From Anaerostipes caccae L1-92 (GTDB lineage: Bacteria > Bacillota > Clostridia > Lachnospirales > Lachnospiraceae), in NCBI RefSeq assembly GCF_014467075.1, contig NZ_AP023027.1:1491501-1555500 (forward strand): a stretch of DNA of 64,000 nt, given 5' to 3'. Shown one piece after another: positions 24,915-34,110 of the stretch. Position 1 is the first letter of the stretch, and every line of letters begins with the position of its first letter. The notes under the pieces are model-generated. The model saw only the letters and a program-made list of their open reading frames with translations, was not told the origin of the DNA and searched no databases. The position numbers and the translations under genes are program-made.

Positions 24915-25844
24915 ATGGCAGGAATCTATCAGAATGTGACAGAATTAATCGGAAACACCCCGTTGGTCCGTTTGAACCGTCTGGAAAAGGAATACGGAGC
25001 AGATGCAGAGATCATTGGGAAACTGGAATATTTTAATCCGGCAGGAAGCGTCAAAGACCGTGTGGCGGCACAGATGATCGAAGACGCTGAGGCGGCAGGA
25101 AAGCTGAAAGAAGGGTCCGTCATCATTGAGCCCACATCCGGAAATACAGGAATTGGACTGGCGGCGATCGCGGCATCCAGAGGATACCGCATCATTCTTA
25201 CGATGCCGGAGACTATGAGCGTGGAACGGCGGAATCTGCTGAAGGCATACGGAGCGGAAGTCGTACTGACAGACGGTACGAAAGGAATGAACGGCGCCAT
25301 CGCCAAGGCCGAAGAGCTGGCAAAGGAACTGGAAAACAGCTTTATTCCCGGACAGTTTGTCAATACATCTAATCCGAAGCGCCATAAGAAGACTACCGGA
25401 CCTGAGATCTGGAACGATACGGAAGGAAAAGTCGATATTTTTGTATCAGGGATCGGAACCGGAGGTACGATAACCGGAACCGGAGAATATCTGAAAGAAA
25501 AAAATCCGGATATTCAGATCGTGGCAGTGGAGCCGAGCAGTTCCCCTGTACTTTCAAAAGGGCAGAGCGGACCTCATAAGATTCAGGGAATCGGGGCAGG
25601 CTTTGTTCCGGATGTACTGAATACAAAGATCTATGACGAGGTTATTGCTGTCGATGATGCGGATGCCTTCGAGCTTGGAAGAGCCATCGCCAGAAAAGAA
25701 GGGATTTTAGTGGGGATTTCTTCAGGGGCCGCCCTCTGGGCCGCCATTCAGCTTGCAAAACGTCCGGAGAATAAGGGTAAGAAGATCGTTGCCCTGCTTC
25801 CGGACACAGGAGACAGATACCTTTCAACACCGATGTTTTCATAA
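24915..25844 (+). CDS. cysK: Cysteine synthase (O-acetylserine sulfhydrylase)
   Basis: 309-residue PLP enzyme that makes cysteine from O-acetylserine and sulfide. Motifs: the PLP lysine in [11 protein letters not shown], the substrate loop [12 protein letters not shown], the phosphate-binding [15 protein letters not shown] and the late [10 protein letters not shown]. Length and ends are normal for CysK, with the start behind AAAAGGAG. It has a consensus promoter and a terminator of its own, so it is a single-gene unit. Sulfide could come from AsrABC encoded at 47682-50609. Confidence 0.96.
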   Translation: MAGIYQNVTELIGNTPLVRLNRLEKEYGADAEIIGKLEYFNPAGSVKDRVAAQMIEDAEAAGKLKEGSVIIEPTSGNTGIGLAAIAASRGYRIILTMPETMSVERRNLLKAYGAEVVLTDGTKGMNGAIAKAEELAKELENSFIPGQFVNTSNPKRHKKTTGPEIWNDTEGKVDIFVSGIGTGGTITGTGEYLKEKNPDIQIVAVEPSSSPVLSKGQSGPHKIQGIGAGFVPDVLNTKIYDEVIAVDDADAFELGRAIARKEGILVGISSGAALWAAIQLAKRPENKGKKIVALLPDTGDRYLSTPMFS

Positions 25845-25860
25845 TAAACTTACGGATGGG

Positions 25861-25898
25861 CCTGATATGTGCTTTTATAAGTACATATCAGGTTTTTT
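25861..25898 (+). terminator. cysK terminator
   Basis: A 14-bp stem (25861-25874 with 25879-25892, one G-U pair) with loop TTAT and six T residues. Confidence 0.88.
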
Positions 25899-26025
25899 CT
25901 ATGAGTATGCGCGGCGGAAGCGGGGAAATAATATAGAAGGAGAAAAGAAGATAACATGAAGTGGACTAGACTATTTTCTTTGTGTTACAATAATGATAAT
26001 TGTTTAAAAAAGGAGAATGTCCATT

Positions 26026-28659
26026 ATGGAAAAGAAATTAATGCTGATCGACGGCCACAGCATCTTAAACCGGGCCTTTTATGCGCTGCCGGATATGACT
26101 AACAGTAAGGGCCTCCATACCAATGCGATCCTTGGATTTTTAAATATCATGTTTAAATTTCTGGATGAGGAGAAGCCGACCCATTTTGCGGTGGCTTTCG
26201 ACTTGAGTGCGCCTACTTTCCGGCATGAAATGTTCAAGGAATATAAAGGAACCAGAAAACCTATGCCCGAAGAATTGAGGGAACAGGTGCCTGTGATCAA
26301 AGAGGTTTTAAAAGCCATGGATATACCGCTGATGATGGAAGAAGGCTATGAGGCAGATGATTTGCTTGGCACTATGTCTGTGATCGGAGAAAAAGAGGGT
26401 TATCAGGTTCGGATCATTTCCGGAGACAGAGATCTTTTACAGCTGGCCACAGAAAATGTTCAGATTCGTATTCCAAAGACCAAGGGCGGCGGAAATGTAG
26501 TAGAAGATTATTTTGCCAAAGATGTCATGGAAACTTACGGTGTGACGCCGAGAGAATTCATTGACATGAAGGCTTTGATGGGAGATGCTTCCGACAATAT
26601 TCCGGGTATTCCCGGAATCGGAGAAAAGACTGCGTCCAAGATCATCAAAGAGTTTAAGAGTATAGAAAATGCTTATGAGCACATTGAGGAAGTGATGCCG
26701 AAGCGGGCTAAAAATAAGCTGGAGGAATTTTATGACCAGGGAGTGCTGAGCAAAGAACTGGCGACGATTAAATTAGACTGTCCGATCGAGCTTTCTTTTG
26801 AAGATGCCAAGTTCAATGATATTTTTACAGGGGAGGCTTATCAGCTTTTAAAACAGCTGGAGTTTAAGTCAGTTTTAAAGAAATTTGACGGGGAACACGG
26901 AGAAGAATTTTCGGTAAATCTCAAAAAGGTTTTTGAGCTGGATGAGGCAGATCAGATATTTTCCAGAGCAAAAAAATGTGAGGCGGCAGGGCTTGCAGTC
27001 TATCATGAGCAGGAAAATACGTTTCTTGGGCTGTGTATAGAAGGAAAAGAGACATTTCTGTTTCAGACAGAGGGCTTTCTGACCAGGGATTATCTGATGG
27101 GGCAGGCAGGAGAACTTTACCGCACCGTACCAAGAGTCAGCATGCTGAATGTAAAGGAATTTCTGGACGAGTTGTCATTGAGTGAAGATGACAAGAGCAT
27201 CTTTGACGCGGCTCTGGCGGCGTATCTTATCAATCCGTTAAAGAGCACTTATGAGTACGATGATATTTCCAGAGACTATCTGGGGATCATGCTGCCTTCC
27301 AAAAAAGAACTGCTGGACAAGAGGAAAAGTATTTTTGAAGAGGGGAAACTGCTGCCGGAAGGAGAGCAGATCATCGGCTATGAGGCCTATGTGGCATGCG
27401 CGTGCATCGAGCCTTTAAGAAAAAAACTTACAGAAACCGGGATGCTTTCCCTGTATGAGGAGATAGAGATCCCGACGATGGTAGCCCTCCACGACATGGA
27501 AGTCAGGGGCATCCACGTGGACCGGAAAGCATTAAAGGAATATGGGGATCAGCTGATCGGGCGTATTGAGGAACTCAGGGAACTGATTTATAAAGAAGCC
27601 GGGGAGGAGTTCAATATCAACTCTCCGAAACAGCTTGGTGTCGTTCTGTTCGAGCATATGAAGCTGGAGGGCGGGAAGAAGACCAAGACCGGCTACTCCA
27701 CCAGTGTGGATGTTCTGGAAAAGATTGAGCATTTATATCCGATTATTTCCTACATTCTTGAGTACAGACAGCTCACCAAGCTGAAATCGACGTATGCGGA
27801 CGGGCTGGCTAACTATATCGGCGATGACGAAAGAATCCACGGAAAATTCAACCAAACCATCACAGCTACCGGAAGGATCAGCAGCACCGAGCCTAACTTA
27901 CAGAACATTCCTGCCAGAGTGGAACTCGGCCGGGCTATCCGGAAGGTGTTTCTGCCGGAGGAAGGATATACATTCGTGGATGCGGATTACTCTCAGATCG
28001 AACTGCGGGTGCTGGCCCATCTTTCCGGAGACAAGAATCTGATCCACGCCTATGAGATGGAACAGGACATTCATGCCAGAACAGCTTCCGAAGTGTTCGG
28101 CGTGCCGATTGATCAGGTGAGCAGTATCCAGAGGCGGGACGCCAAGGCGGTCAACTTCGGGATTGTCTATGGACTCAGCGCTTTTGGCCTGAGTCAGGAT
28201 TTAAAGATCACCAGGAAACAGGCACAGGAATATATCGACAAATATTTTGAGACTTATCCTAAAGTAAAAGAATACCTGAACAGGGAAGTGGAAAAAGGAA
28301 AAGAAGAAGGTTTTGTCACTACGATGTTCCAGAGAATCCGGCCGATACCGGAATTAAAGTCCAGCAATTTTATGCAGAGAAATTTTGGCGAAAGAGTAGC
28401 CATGAACTCTCCGATCCAGGGATCAGCGGCTGATATTATAAAGATCGCCATGATCCGGGTCAATATGGAACTGAAGAAAAGAAAATTAAAATCCCGGCTG
28501 ATCCTGCAGATCCATGATGAACTGCTCATAGAAGCCCATGACAGCGAAGTGGAAGAAGTGAAAGGAATACTAACCAGAGAAATGATGAGTGCCGCAAAGC
28601 TCTCTGTGCCGCTGAGCATTGACATTCACACCGGAAACAGCTGGTATGAGGCAAAATAA
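26026..28659 (+). CDS. polA: DNA polymerase I
   Basis: 877 residues. The 5'-3' exonuclease/FEN domain (about 1-290) has EADDLLGTM and GDASDNIPGIPGIGEKTA. The middle proofreading-like domain (about 300-480) lacks the DxE motif, so 3'-5' exonuclease activity is probably lost, as in other Firmicutes. The polymerase domain has motif A DADYSQIELRVLAHL (about 649-663), motif B RRDAKAVNFGIVYGL (about 703) and motif C QIHDELLIEA (about 828). The start at 26026 was chosen for its spacing of 10 bases from AGGAG; the ATG at 26017 is too close. It is followed without any gap by coaE. Confidence 0.96.
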   Translation: MEKKLMLIDGHSILNRAFYALPDMTNSKGLHTNAILGFLNIMFKFLDEEKPTHFAVAFDLSAPTFRHEMFKEYKGTRKPMPEELREQVPVIKEVLKAMDIPLMMEEGYEADDLLGTMSVIGEKEGYQVRIISGDRDLLQLATENVQIRIPKTKGGGNVVEDYFAKDVMETYGVTPREFIDMKALMGDASDNIPGIPGIGEKTASKIIKEFKSIENAYEHIEEVMPKRAKNKLEEFYDQGVLSKELATIKLDCPIELSFEDAKFNDIFTGEAYQLLKQLEFKSVLKKFDGEHGEEFSVNLKKVFELDEADQIFSRAKKCEAAGLAVYHEQENTFLGLCIEGKETFLFQTEGFLTRDYLMGQAGELYRTVPRVSMLNVKEFLDELSLSEDDKSIFDAALAAYLINPLKSTYEYDDISRDYLGIMLPSKKELLDKRKSIFEEGKLLPEGEQIIGYEAYVACACIEPLRKKLTETGMLSLYEEIEIPTMVALHDMEVRGIHVDRKALKEYGDQLIGRIEELRELIYKEAGEEFNINSPKQLGVVLFEHMKLEGGKKTKTGYSTSVDVLEKIEHLYPIISYILEYRQLTKLKSTYADGLANYIGDDERIHGKFNQTITATGRISSTEPNLQNIPARVELGRAIRKVFLPEEGYTFVDADYSQIELRVLAHLSGDKNLIHAYEMEQDIHARTASEVFGVPIDQVSSIQRRDAKAVNFGIVYGLSAFGLSQDLKITRKQAQEYIDKYFETYPKVKEYLNREVEKGKEEGFVTTMFQRIRPIPELKSSNFMQRNFGERVAMNSPIQGSAADIIKIAMIRVNMELKKRKLKSRLILQIHDELLIEAHDSEVEEVKGILTREMMSAAKLSVPLSIDIHTGNSWYEAK

Positions 28660-29259
28660 ATGAAGAAAGTCATTGGAATCACCGGAGGCGTAGGCTCCGG
28701 GAAGAGTGAAGTATTGAACATTTTAAAAAAAGAATACGGGGCCGGTCTCATCGAGGCGGACCGGGTGGCCCATGAGCTCATGGAGCCGGGAGCCGAAAGT
28801 TATGAGGCTGTTGTGAAGAAATTTGGAAACAGCATTTTAACGGATGAGGGAACGATCGACCGTGCGGCTCTGGGTGCCATTGTGTTCAGGGACAAAGAAA
28901 AACTCGCGGTTTTAAACAGCCTTACCCATCCAAATGTGGAGAGAGAGATTCTGTGCCGGATGGACAGGATGGAGAGTGATCCGGATATCCGGCTGATCGT
29001 CTACGAGGCAGCCCTGCTCACAGGGGCAGAATTTGAACAGAGATTTGACCAGCTCTGGTATGTATTTGCCAGAGAAGATCTGAGATTTCAGAGACTGAAA
29101 GAGGGAAGAGGCTACTCGGATGAGAAGACGGCTTCTATGATCAAAAGCCAGCCGGGAGAAGAAAGCTTCCGAAAAGCGGCGACGCATATCATTGATAATT
29201 CCGGGAGCCTGAATGAGACAAAACAGCAGATTGCAGAAATATTGGGAGCAGAAGTTTAA
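28660..29259 (+). CDS. coaE: Dephospho-CoA kinase
   Basis: 199 residues; the last step of coenzyme A synthesis, phosphorylating dephospho-CoA at the ribose 3'-OH. The P-loop is GITGGVGSGKSEV, followed by LIEADRVAHELM and LTHPNVEREI, all typical. It starts on the base after the polA stop, so translation is probably coupled. Its stop overlaps by four bases the stop of the convergent YoaP-like gene, with no terminator between them. Confidence 0.95.
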   Translation: MKKVIGITGGVGSGKSEVLNILKKEYGAGLIEADRVAHELMEPGAESYEAVVKKFGNSILTDEGTIDRAALGAIVFRDKEKLAVLNSLTHPNVEREILCRMDRMESDPDIRLIVYEAALLTGAEFEQRFDQLWYVFAREDLRFQRLKEGRGYSDEKTASMIKSQPGEESFRKAATHIIDNSGSLNETKQQIAEILGAEV

Positions 29260-30020
29260 AAGTTCTGCTCTATGAATTTTTCAAATTTTTTCTCGGACAG
29301 TATTTCATTTGTAATAAAACGGCCCTGATAAAACAGGCTGAAAGCAGTAAACGGAGCAGGAGCATTTTGTGCCTGCTCCGTTGTTTGAATTTTGTGGACG
29401 GAGAGGGGCAGGCTGTGGCTCTCTGCGATTTTTTGAAGCAGAGGGACATATTTTGCAGTGTGCGGACACTGACTGCTGTAATAAATAACCATTCCATCCT
29501 CCGGAATTCTCTCCTGTTTGACACAGTCTTTGAATGCCGGGACCGGTGCGTCATCGGAGAACGGAAGATATAACAGCTCGTAAAACGGATCTGCGGTATC
29601 GGCAGTCTTAAACCCTCTGTGCTTCAAGTATCCGGGATCAGACAAAAACGGTTTCTTCTTTGCGGAGGACAGGGCTGTGAGACCGGATTTTCCTGCCTTT
29701 TTTGCATCGTCAATGCACTGGTTTAAAAGCTGGTCAGAATAACCCTGGCCTTTATACTTTCCGGAGACCCAGAGACAGTTGATGTGCATATACTGTTCGG
29801 CCAGTATGGGAATCCATGCGTGTTCGGCAGGAATATACTCGATAAATACTTTTCCGCGGACATTTAGCTTTCTGAACACCAGCCCGTCCGGAAAACGTTC
29901 CTGCATCCAGGCTTTCTTGGAAGATACGCAGGTTTCACCTTTCTTGTCGGTGATAGCGCAGCAGATGTGTTCCTGATCAATATTGCTTTGGTCTACAGCG
30001 ATTATTTTTAATTCATCCAT
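29256..30020 (-). CDS. GNAT acetyltransferase with YoaP-type thioredoxin-like domain
   Basis: 254 residues from the ATG at 30020, which has AAAGGAG 8 bases upstream; an upstream frame extension of 53 residues has no support. The N-terminal half looks like a GNAT N-acetyltransferase (CLWVSGKYKGQGYSDQLLNQC holds the acetyl-CoA loop when read in parts). The C-terminal half resembles the YoaP family: a thioredoxin-like segment MVIYYSSQCPHTAKYVPLL with a single cysteine, then a strand and FYQGRFITNEILS. The substrate is unknown. It is transcribed alone against coaE. Confidence 0.8.
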   Translation of the reverse strand: MDELKIIAVDQSNIDQEHICCAITDKKGETCVSSKKAWMQERFPDGLVFRKLNVRGKVFIEYIPAEHAWIPILAEQYMHINCLWVSGKYKGQGYSDQLLNQCIDDAKKAGKSGLTALSSAKKKPFLSDPGYLKHRGFKTADTADPFYELLYLPFSDDAPVPAFKDCVKQERIPEDGMVIYYSSQCPHTAKYVPLLQKIAESHSLPLSVHKIQTTEQAQNAPAPFTAFSLFYQGRFITNEILSEKKFEKFIEQNF

Positions 30021-30057
30021 TAATAAAACTCCTTTCCTGATAGTTCCATTATAGCAG

Positions 30058-30088
30058 AAAAAACCTGACAGCACTGTGTCAGGTTTTT
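30058..30088. terminator. Terminator of the sigV/rsiV-like operon
   Basis: AAAAAACCTGACA (30058-30070) pairs with TGTCAGGTTTTT (30077-30088). The A-run gives U residues to transcripts coming from the sigma/anti-sigma genes on the - strand. Confidence 0.8.
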
Positions 30089-30093
30089 GTTCC

Positions 30094-30984
30094 TTATTCC
30101 AAGATAGAAGAAAGCAGTTTCTTTGAAATTGTAAATTCAGGGGCGCCCATATATCCCGGAGCAACTTCATATTTATCAAATACGATCACCAGGTCCCCGG
30201 AAGATGTCAGATAGAAATTCTGTGAGCCGGAGATTTTTTTGAATTCATCTACCGGCACATCGTCTTTTTTCGTATCGATGAAATAAGACTTGTAAGGATC
30301 TGCTTTCATCTGCTGTCTCATCTGTCTGCGGATTTCTTTGGATATGACAGCCCGGTAGTCCGCTTTCTCCTGAAACAGGCTGCCAAGCTTCATGATCCTG
30401 CCGGTCTTCTTGCTGATATTATAAATACGGCTGAAAGAATCGGAGCTTGCCTCGGAAGTCTCGGTGCGGATTCGGATGGAAAGGAAAGAGTCATTGTTCA
30501 GAAGCACTTGGTAGTCTGTCGTGACACTCTTATGTCCGCCGCCGTTCTTTCGCAGATCTTTTGAAAATTCTTTTTTTATCATATCCGTATAACGGGCCAT
30601 TTCCCTGTTTAATTCTTTCTGTGTTTTTTTGTCCTTAAGACCTGTCACTTTCGGAGTCTTGATCTCTGCTTCCATGTGATTTTTCTTCTCCTCATAAGAA
30701 TGGAAGGTGACCACTCTGACGATGTTTTTTAACACGGGAACCTTTGTCATGGCGTAGGCCATGTTTTGATTGGCATTTGCCGCGACGGTGATGACAAAAA
30801 GTGCTGCTGCGGCAGATATTCCAAGCTTTGCGGCAGTGCCTGTGAACCGCGCTTTTTTCCTGCGGCTTTCGTTTTCAGATTTTCCTGCTTCGATTGAGCT
30901 TTTTACCTTTTGTTTCAGATCTTTCGGAATTTGAATGTCCTCATACTGATGTTTCAGATGATCCAATTTCTTTTTATTGTTCAT
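30094..30984 (-). CDS. RsiV-like anti-sigma factor (DUF3298)
   Basis: 296 residues. A basic cytoplasmic N-terminus (1-49) is followed by a membrane span (about 50-70, GISAAAALFVITVAA) and an outer domain that matches the DUF4163/DUF3298 pattern of RsiV, including KTGRIMKLGSLFQ and YEVAPGYMGAPEFTI. In Bacillus subtilis RsiV binds lysozyme and is cleaved, which frees SigV. A similar job here is inference from the pairing and domain content. It overlaps the upstream sigma gene by 11 bases, so the two are translationally coupled, and a terminator follows. Confidence 0.87.
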   Translation of the reverse strand: MNNKKKLDHLKHQYEDIQIPKDLKQKVKSSIEAGKSENESRRKKARFTGTAAKLGISAAAALFVITVAANANQNMAYAMTKVPVLKNIVRVVTFHSYEEKKNHMEAEIKTPKVTGLKDKKTQKELNREMARYTDMIKKEFSKDLRKNGGGHKSVTTDYQVLLNNDSFLSIRIRTETSEASSDSFSRIYNISKKTGRIMKLGSLFQEKADYRAVISKEIRRQMRQQMKADPYKSYFIDTKKDDVPVDEFKKISGSQNFYLTSSGDLVIVFDKYEVAPGYMGAPEFTISKKLLSSILE

Positions 30985-31468
30985 AATGTTCTTCTCCTTC
31001 TGTCAGTTCGGTTTTTAATTTTTTGAGACTGCGGTAAAGCACTGATTTTACTGAGTTTAAGTTTTCGTTTAGTATCTCAGCGATTTCAGCAAGCTTCATG
31101 TCCTCGAAGAAACGGAGGACGATGACCTGCTTTTCCCTGGGACTCAATACATTTAATGCGTCCAGCGTATCAAAATCCTGGTAGGAATCCTCGGCACCGT
31201 ATTCGTAGTCTTCGATTCCGATGACTTCCTTCTTATTTTTTCTGATCAGATCAATGGCCGTGTTGATGGTAATCCGGTAAATCCAGGTTTTCAGATACCG
31301 GGGCTTTACCGTCTGACATTTGGTGATCGCTTTATATGCGCTTTCCTGAACGATATCCATGGCGTCGCTTTCATTGCGGACATAAGTATAGGCCATGCGG
31401 TACAGGCTTTCATATTCATCGAGAATGATACCGGCTGTCAGATCTTCCATCTTCTGTGTCTTTTTCAT
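30974..31468 (-). CDS. ECF sigma factor, SigV-like
   Basis: 164 residues, the usual length for an ECF factor. Region 2 (about 15-50) includes NESDAMDIVQESAYKAI and YLKTWIYRITINTAIDLIR; region 4 (about 108-155) includes LSPREKQVIVLRFFEDM and LNENLNSVKSVLYRSLKKL. The start follows AAGGAGG. Upstream is a TGAAAC/CGTC promoter of the type used by SigV itself, so the operon is probably autoregulated and kept off by the anti-sigma factor encoded next. Expected targets are envelope defence genes. Confidence 0.92.
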   Translation of the reverse strand: MKKTQKMEDLTAGIILDEYESLYRMAYTYVRNESDAMDIVQESAYKAITKCQTVKPRYLKTWIYRITINTAIDLIRKNKKEVIGIEDYEYGAEDSYQDFDTLDALNVLSPREKQVIVLRFFEDMKLAEIAEILNENLNSVKSVLYRSLKKLKTELTEGEEHYEQ

Positions 31469-31504
31469 GAATGGAACCTCCTTGTTTTGCAGCTACAAAA
31501 GTTA

Positions 31505-31531
31505 GACGGAGCAGGAAGAAAAATAGTTTCA
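31505..31531 (-). promoter_or_regulatory. ECF-type autoregulatory promoter
   Basis: Read on the - strand: TGAAAC (31531 to 31526), a 17-base spacer, then CGTCTAAC starting at 31508. This fits the SigV/SigX/SigW class of ECF promoters. Confidence 0.75.
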
Positions 31532-31653
31532 AATTTTAAAGCGTGACGGAAATAGTGGCAAAAAACCTATACAATTTTTATTACCTTATGATATAATGGC
31601 AGATAGATTCGGCGCAAGTGTTTATGCGGACGAAGATGAATTGAGGTAGAAGA

Positions 31654-32433
31654 ATGGAATTAACAAGTATTGCAAGCAGCAGCGAAGGCAACTCTATATT
31701 CGTAGGTTCAAAGGAAACCAAGCTTTTGGTGGACTGCGGCATCAGTGCCAAGAGGATTGAAAAGTCTCTGGATGAACTGGATACCAGGGCGTCTGAGCTT
31801 TCCGGCATACTGATCACCCATGAGCACTCCGACCACATCAAGGGGCTGGGAGTGATGCTGAGAAGATATGGACTTCCGGTCTTCGCCACGGCAAAGACCA
31901 TCGACGCGGTTTTGGACAGCAGGTACATCGGAAAGGTAGACAAGGACTTGTTTCATCCGATTGAGGCGGATCACCCGTTTCAGCTCGACGATATCACAGT
32001 GGAGGCATCCCATGTCTGGCACGATGCGGCAGACCCGGTATGCTATTCCTTCTATTCAGAAGGGTTTAAGGCCAGTATTGCCACGGATCTTGGGGACTAC
32101 GATGAATATCTGGTGGAAAAAATCAGAGATTCCCATATCCTGTTTGTGGAGGCAAACCATGATGTGAATATGCTCCAGGTGGGAAGTTATCCCTATTATC
32201 TGAAGAGGCGCATACTGGGAGACCACGGACACCTGTCCAATGAGCGGTGTGCCCAGCTTATAGAAGACACTGTGACAGAAAAGACTCAGAAAGTTTATCT
32301 GGGACATTTAAGCAAGGAGAACAATTTTGCAGAGCTCGCCTATGAGACGGTAAAGGTTGCGCTTACAGAGCCGGATTTCCTGATGGAGGTGGCAAAGAGA
32401 GACTGCATTTCATCCATCACAAAAGTCAGTTAA
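31654..32433 (+). CDS. MBL-fold metallo-hydrolase, YycJ/WalJ-like
   Basis: 259 residues of the metallo-beta-lactamase fold. The metal motif is THEHSDHIKG (His56, His58, Asp60, His61), followed by later ligands in VEANHDVNML and GDHGHLSNE. It begins SIASSSEGNS, which is the typical YycJ start. YycJ proteins are phosphodiesterase-like and in Bacillus lie beside the WalRK system, which is absent here. The start follows GAGGTAGAAG. The ACT-domain gene follows after 25 bases. Confidence 0.88.
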   Translation: MELTSIASSSEGNSIFVGSKETKLLVDCGISAKRIEKSLDELDTRASELSGILITHEHSDHIKGLGVMLRRYGLPVFATAKTIDAVLDSRYIGKVDKDLFHPIEADHPFQLDDITVEASHVWHDAADPVCYSFYSEGFKASIATDLGDYDEYLVEKIRDSHILFVEANHDVNMLQVGSYPYYLKRRILGDHGHLSNERCAQLIEDTVTEKTQKVYLGHLSKENNFAELAYETVKVALTEPDFLMEVAKRDCISSITKVS

Positions 32434-32458
32434 GATACATATTTTAGGAGGATTAAAA

Positions 32459-32731
32459 ATGGATAAGACAGTAATTACAGTGGTAGGGAAAGATAATGTT
32501 GGTATTATCGCAAAGGTCTGTACCTATCTGGCCAACAATCACGTGAACATTCTGGATATTTCCCAGACGATCACAGGAGGATTTTTCAACATGATGATGG
32601 TTGTGGATTCTTCCGAGGCGACAAAAGATATCACCATATTCTCAGAGGAATTAAAACAGATCGGAGAAGAGTTAGGCGTTGTCATTCAGGCACAGAACGA
32701 AAAGATTTTTAATGTAATGCACAGGATTTAA
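32459..32731 (+). CDS. ACT-domain protein (UPF0237)
   Basis: 90 residues made of a single ACT domain, beginning VITVVGKDNVGIIAKVCTYL with NVNILDISQTITGGFF in the ligand-binding region. Proteins of this kind are often found next to UPF0210 genes, as here, and are thought to bind an amino acid. The start follows AGGAGG. It precedes the UPF0210 gene by 12 bases and is probably cotranscribed with it. Confidence 0.9.
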   Translation: MDKTVITVVGKDNVGIIAKVCTYLANNHVNILDISQTITGGFFNMMMVVDSSEATKDITIFSEELKQIGEELGVVIQAQNEKIFNVMHRI

Positions 32732-32743
32732 CGGGGGTCTGAA

Positions 32744-34108
32744 ATGATAAATATTAATGAAGTAATCGAAACAAATAAGATGATCTCAGAGATGAATCTG
32801 GACGTCAGAACCATCACCATCGGGATCAGCCTGCTGGACTGTGTCGGCTCCACTCTCTCTGAAGTAAAAGAAAATATTTATAATAAAATCACAACAGTGG
32901 CGAAAGATCTTGTGAAAACCGGGAAGGATATTGAAAAGGAGTTTGGGATTCCTATCGTAAATAAAAGGATTTCCATTACTCCGATCGCACTGGTGGCGGG
33001 GAATGTCTGCAAGACATCGGATGACTTCGTAGAGCTTGCAAAGGTGCTTGACAAGGCCGCAAAGCAGGTGGGCGTCAATTTCCTCGGAGGATATTCCGCA
33101 CTGGTGAGCAAAGGCATGACGAAAGCGGATGAACTGCTGATCCGTTCCATACCGAAAGCCATGGCAGAAACGGATTTTGTCTGCTCTTCTGTCAATGTCG
33201 GAAGCACAAAGACCGGCATCAACATGGACGCCGTAAAGCTGATCGGCGAGATGATCAAAGAGACTGCCGAACTGACCAAAGACAATGACTGTTTAGGATG
33301 CGGAAAGTTTGTCGTATTCTGCAACGCTCCGGATGACAATCCGTTTATGGCGGGCGCCTTCCACGGCGTGACAGAGACAGATTCCGTGATCAATGTGGGA
33401 GTCAGCGGCCCCGGCGTTGTGAAGCGTGCCATCGAGCTGGTGCACGGGGAGAATTTTGAAGTTCTCTGTGAGACTATCAAGAAGACAGCGTTTAAGATTA
33501 CCCGTGTGGGACAGCTGGTTGCCAAGGAAGCATCCAAACGCCTTGGAATTCCGTTCGGCATCATCGACCTTTCCCTTGCGCCGACCCCGGCAGTGGGTGA
33601 CAGCGTTGGAGAGATTTTAGAGGAGATCGGTCTGGAGTACACAGGTGCACCGGGAACTACGGCGGCTCTTGCCATGTTAAATGACCAGGTGAAGAAGGGC
33701 GGTGTCATGGCATCTTCTTACGTGGGAGGTTTAAGCGGAGCTTTTATTCCAGTCAGCGAAGACCAGAGGATGATCGATGCGGTCAATGCAGGCGCCCTGA
33801 CTCTGGAGAAATTAGAGGCTATGACCTGTGTCTGCTCCGTGGGACTTGATATGATCGCTATTCCGGGAAAGACAAAAGCATCAACGATTGCTGGACTCAT
33901 CGCCGATGAGATGGCTCTCGGAATGATCAACCAGAAGACTACCGCAGTCAGGATCATCCCGGCCATCGGAAAAGATGTGGGAGACCAGGTGGAATTCGGA
34001 GGTCTTTTGGGATATGCTCCGGTCATGCCGGTCAATGAATTTTCCTGTGATGATTTTATTAACCGCGGCGGAAGGATTCCTGCGCCGATCCACAGTTTTA
34101 AAAATTAG
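32744..34108 (+). CDS. PFL-family protein (UPF0210/DUF711)
   Basis: 454 residues of the UPF0210 family, distantly related in fold to pyruvate formate-lyase and so often named PFL family protein, though no glycyl-radical loop is visible. Conserved blocks include [28 protein letters not shown] and [13 protein letters not shown]. Biochemical role unknown. The constant pairing with an ACT-domain protein suggests an amino-acid-responsive complex. Confidence 0.88.
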   Translation: MININEVIETNKMISEMNLDVRTITIGISLLDCVGSTLSEVKENIYNKITTVAKDLVKTGKDIEKEFGIPIVNKRISITPIALVAGNVCKTSDDFVELAKVLDKAAKQVGVNFLGGYSALVSKGMTKADELLIRSIPKAMAETDFVCSSVNVGSTKTGINMDAVKLIGEMIKETAELTKDNDCLGCGKFVVFCNAPDDNPFMAGAFHGVTETDSVINVGVSGPGVVKRAIELVHGENFEVLCETIKKTAFKITRVGQLVAKEASKRLGIPFGIIDLSLAPTPAVGDSVGEILEEIGLEYTGAPGTTAALAMLNDQVKKGGVMASSYVGGLSGAFIPVSEDQRMIDAVNAGALTLEKLEAMTCVCSVGLDMIAIPGKTKASTIAGLIADEMALGMINQKTTAVRIIPAIGKDVGDQVEFGGLLGYAPVMPVNEFSCDDFINRGGRIPAPIHSFKN

Positions 34109-34110
34109 AG

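Noticed and set aside
25956..26025. Short upstream frame before polA starting at 25956
   Set aside because: It overlaps the polA start out of frame with a poorly spaced ribosome binding site; more likely chance.
32744..34108. UPF0210 protein as a true pyruvate formate-lyase
   Set aside because: No glycyl-radical motif or catalytic cysteine pair, and the chain is far shorter than PFL.
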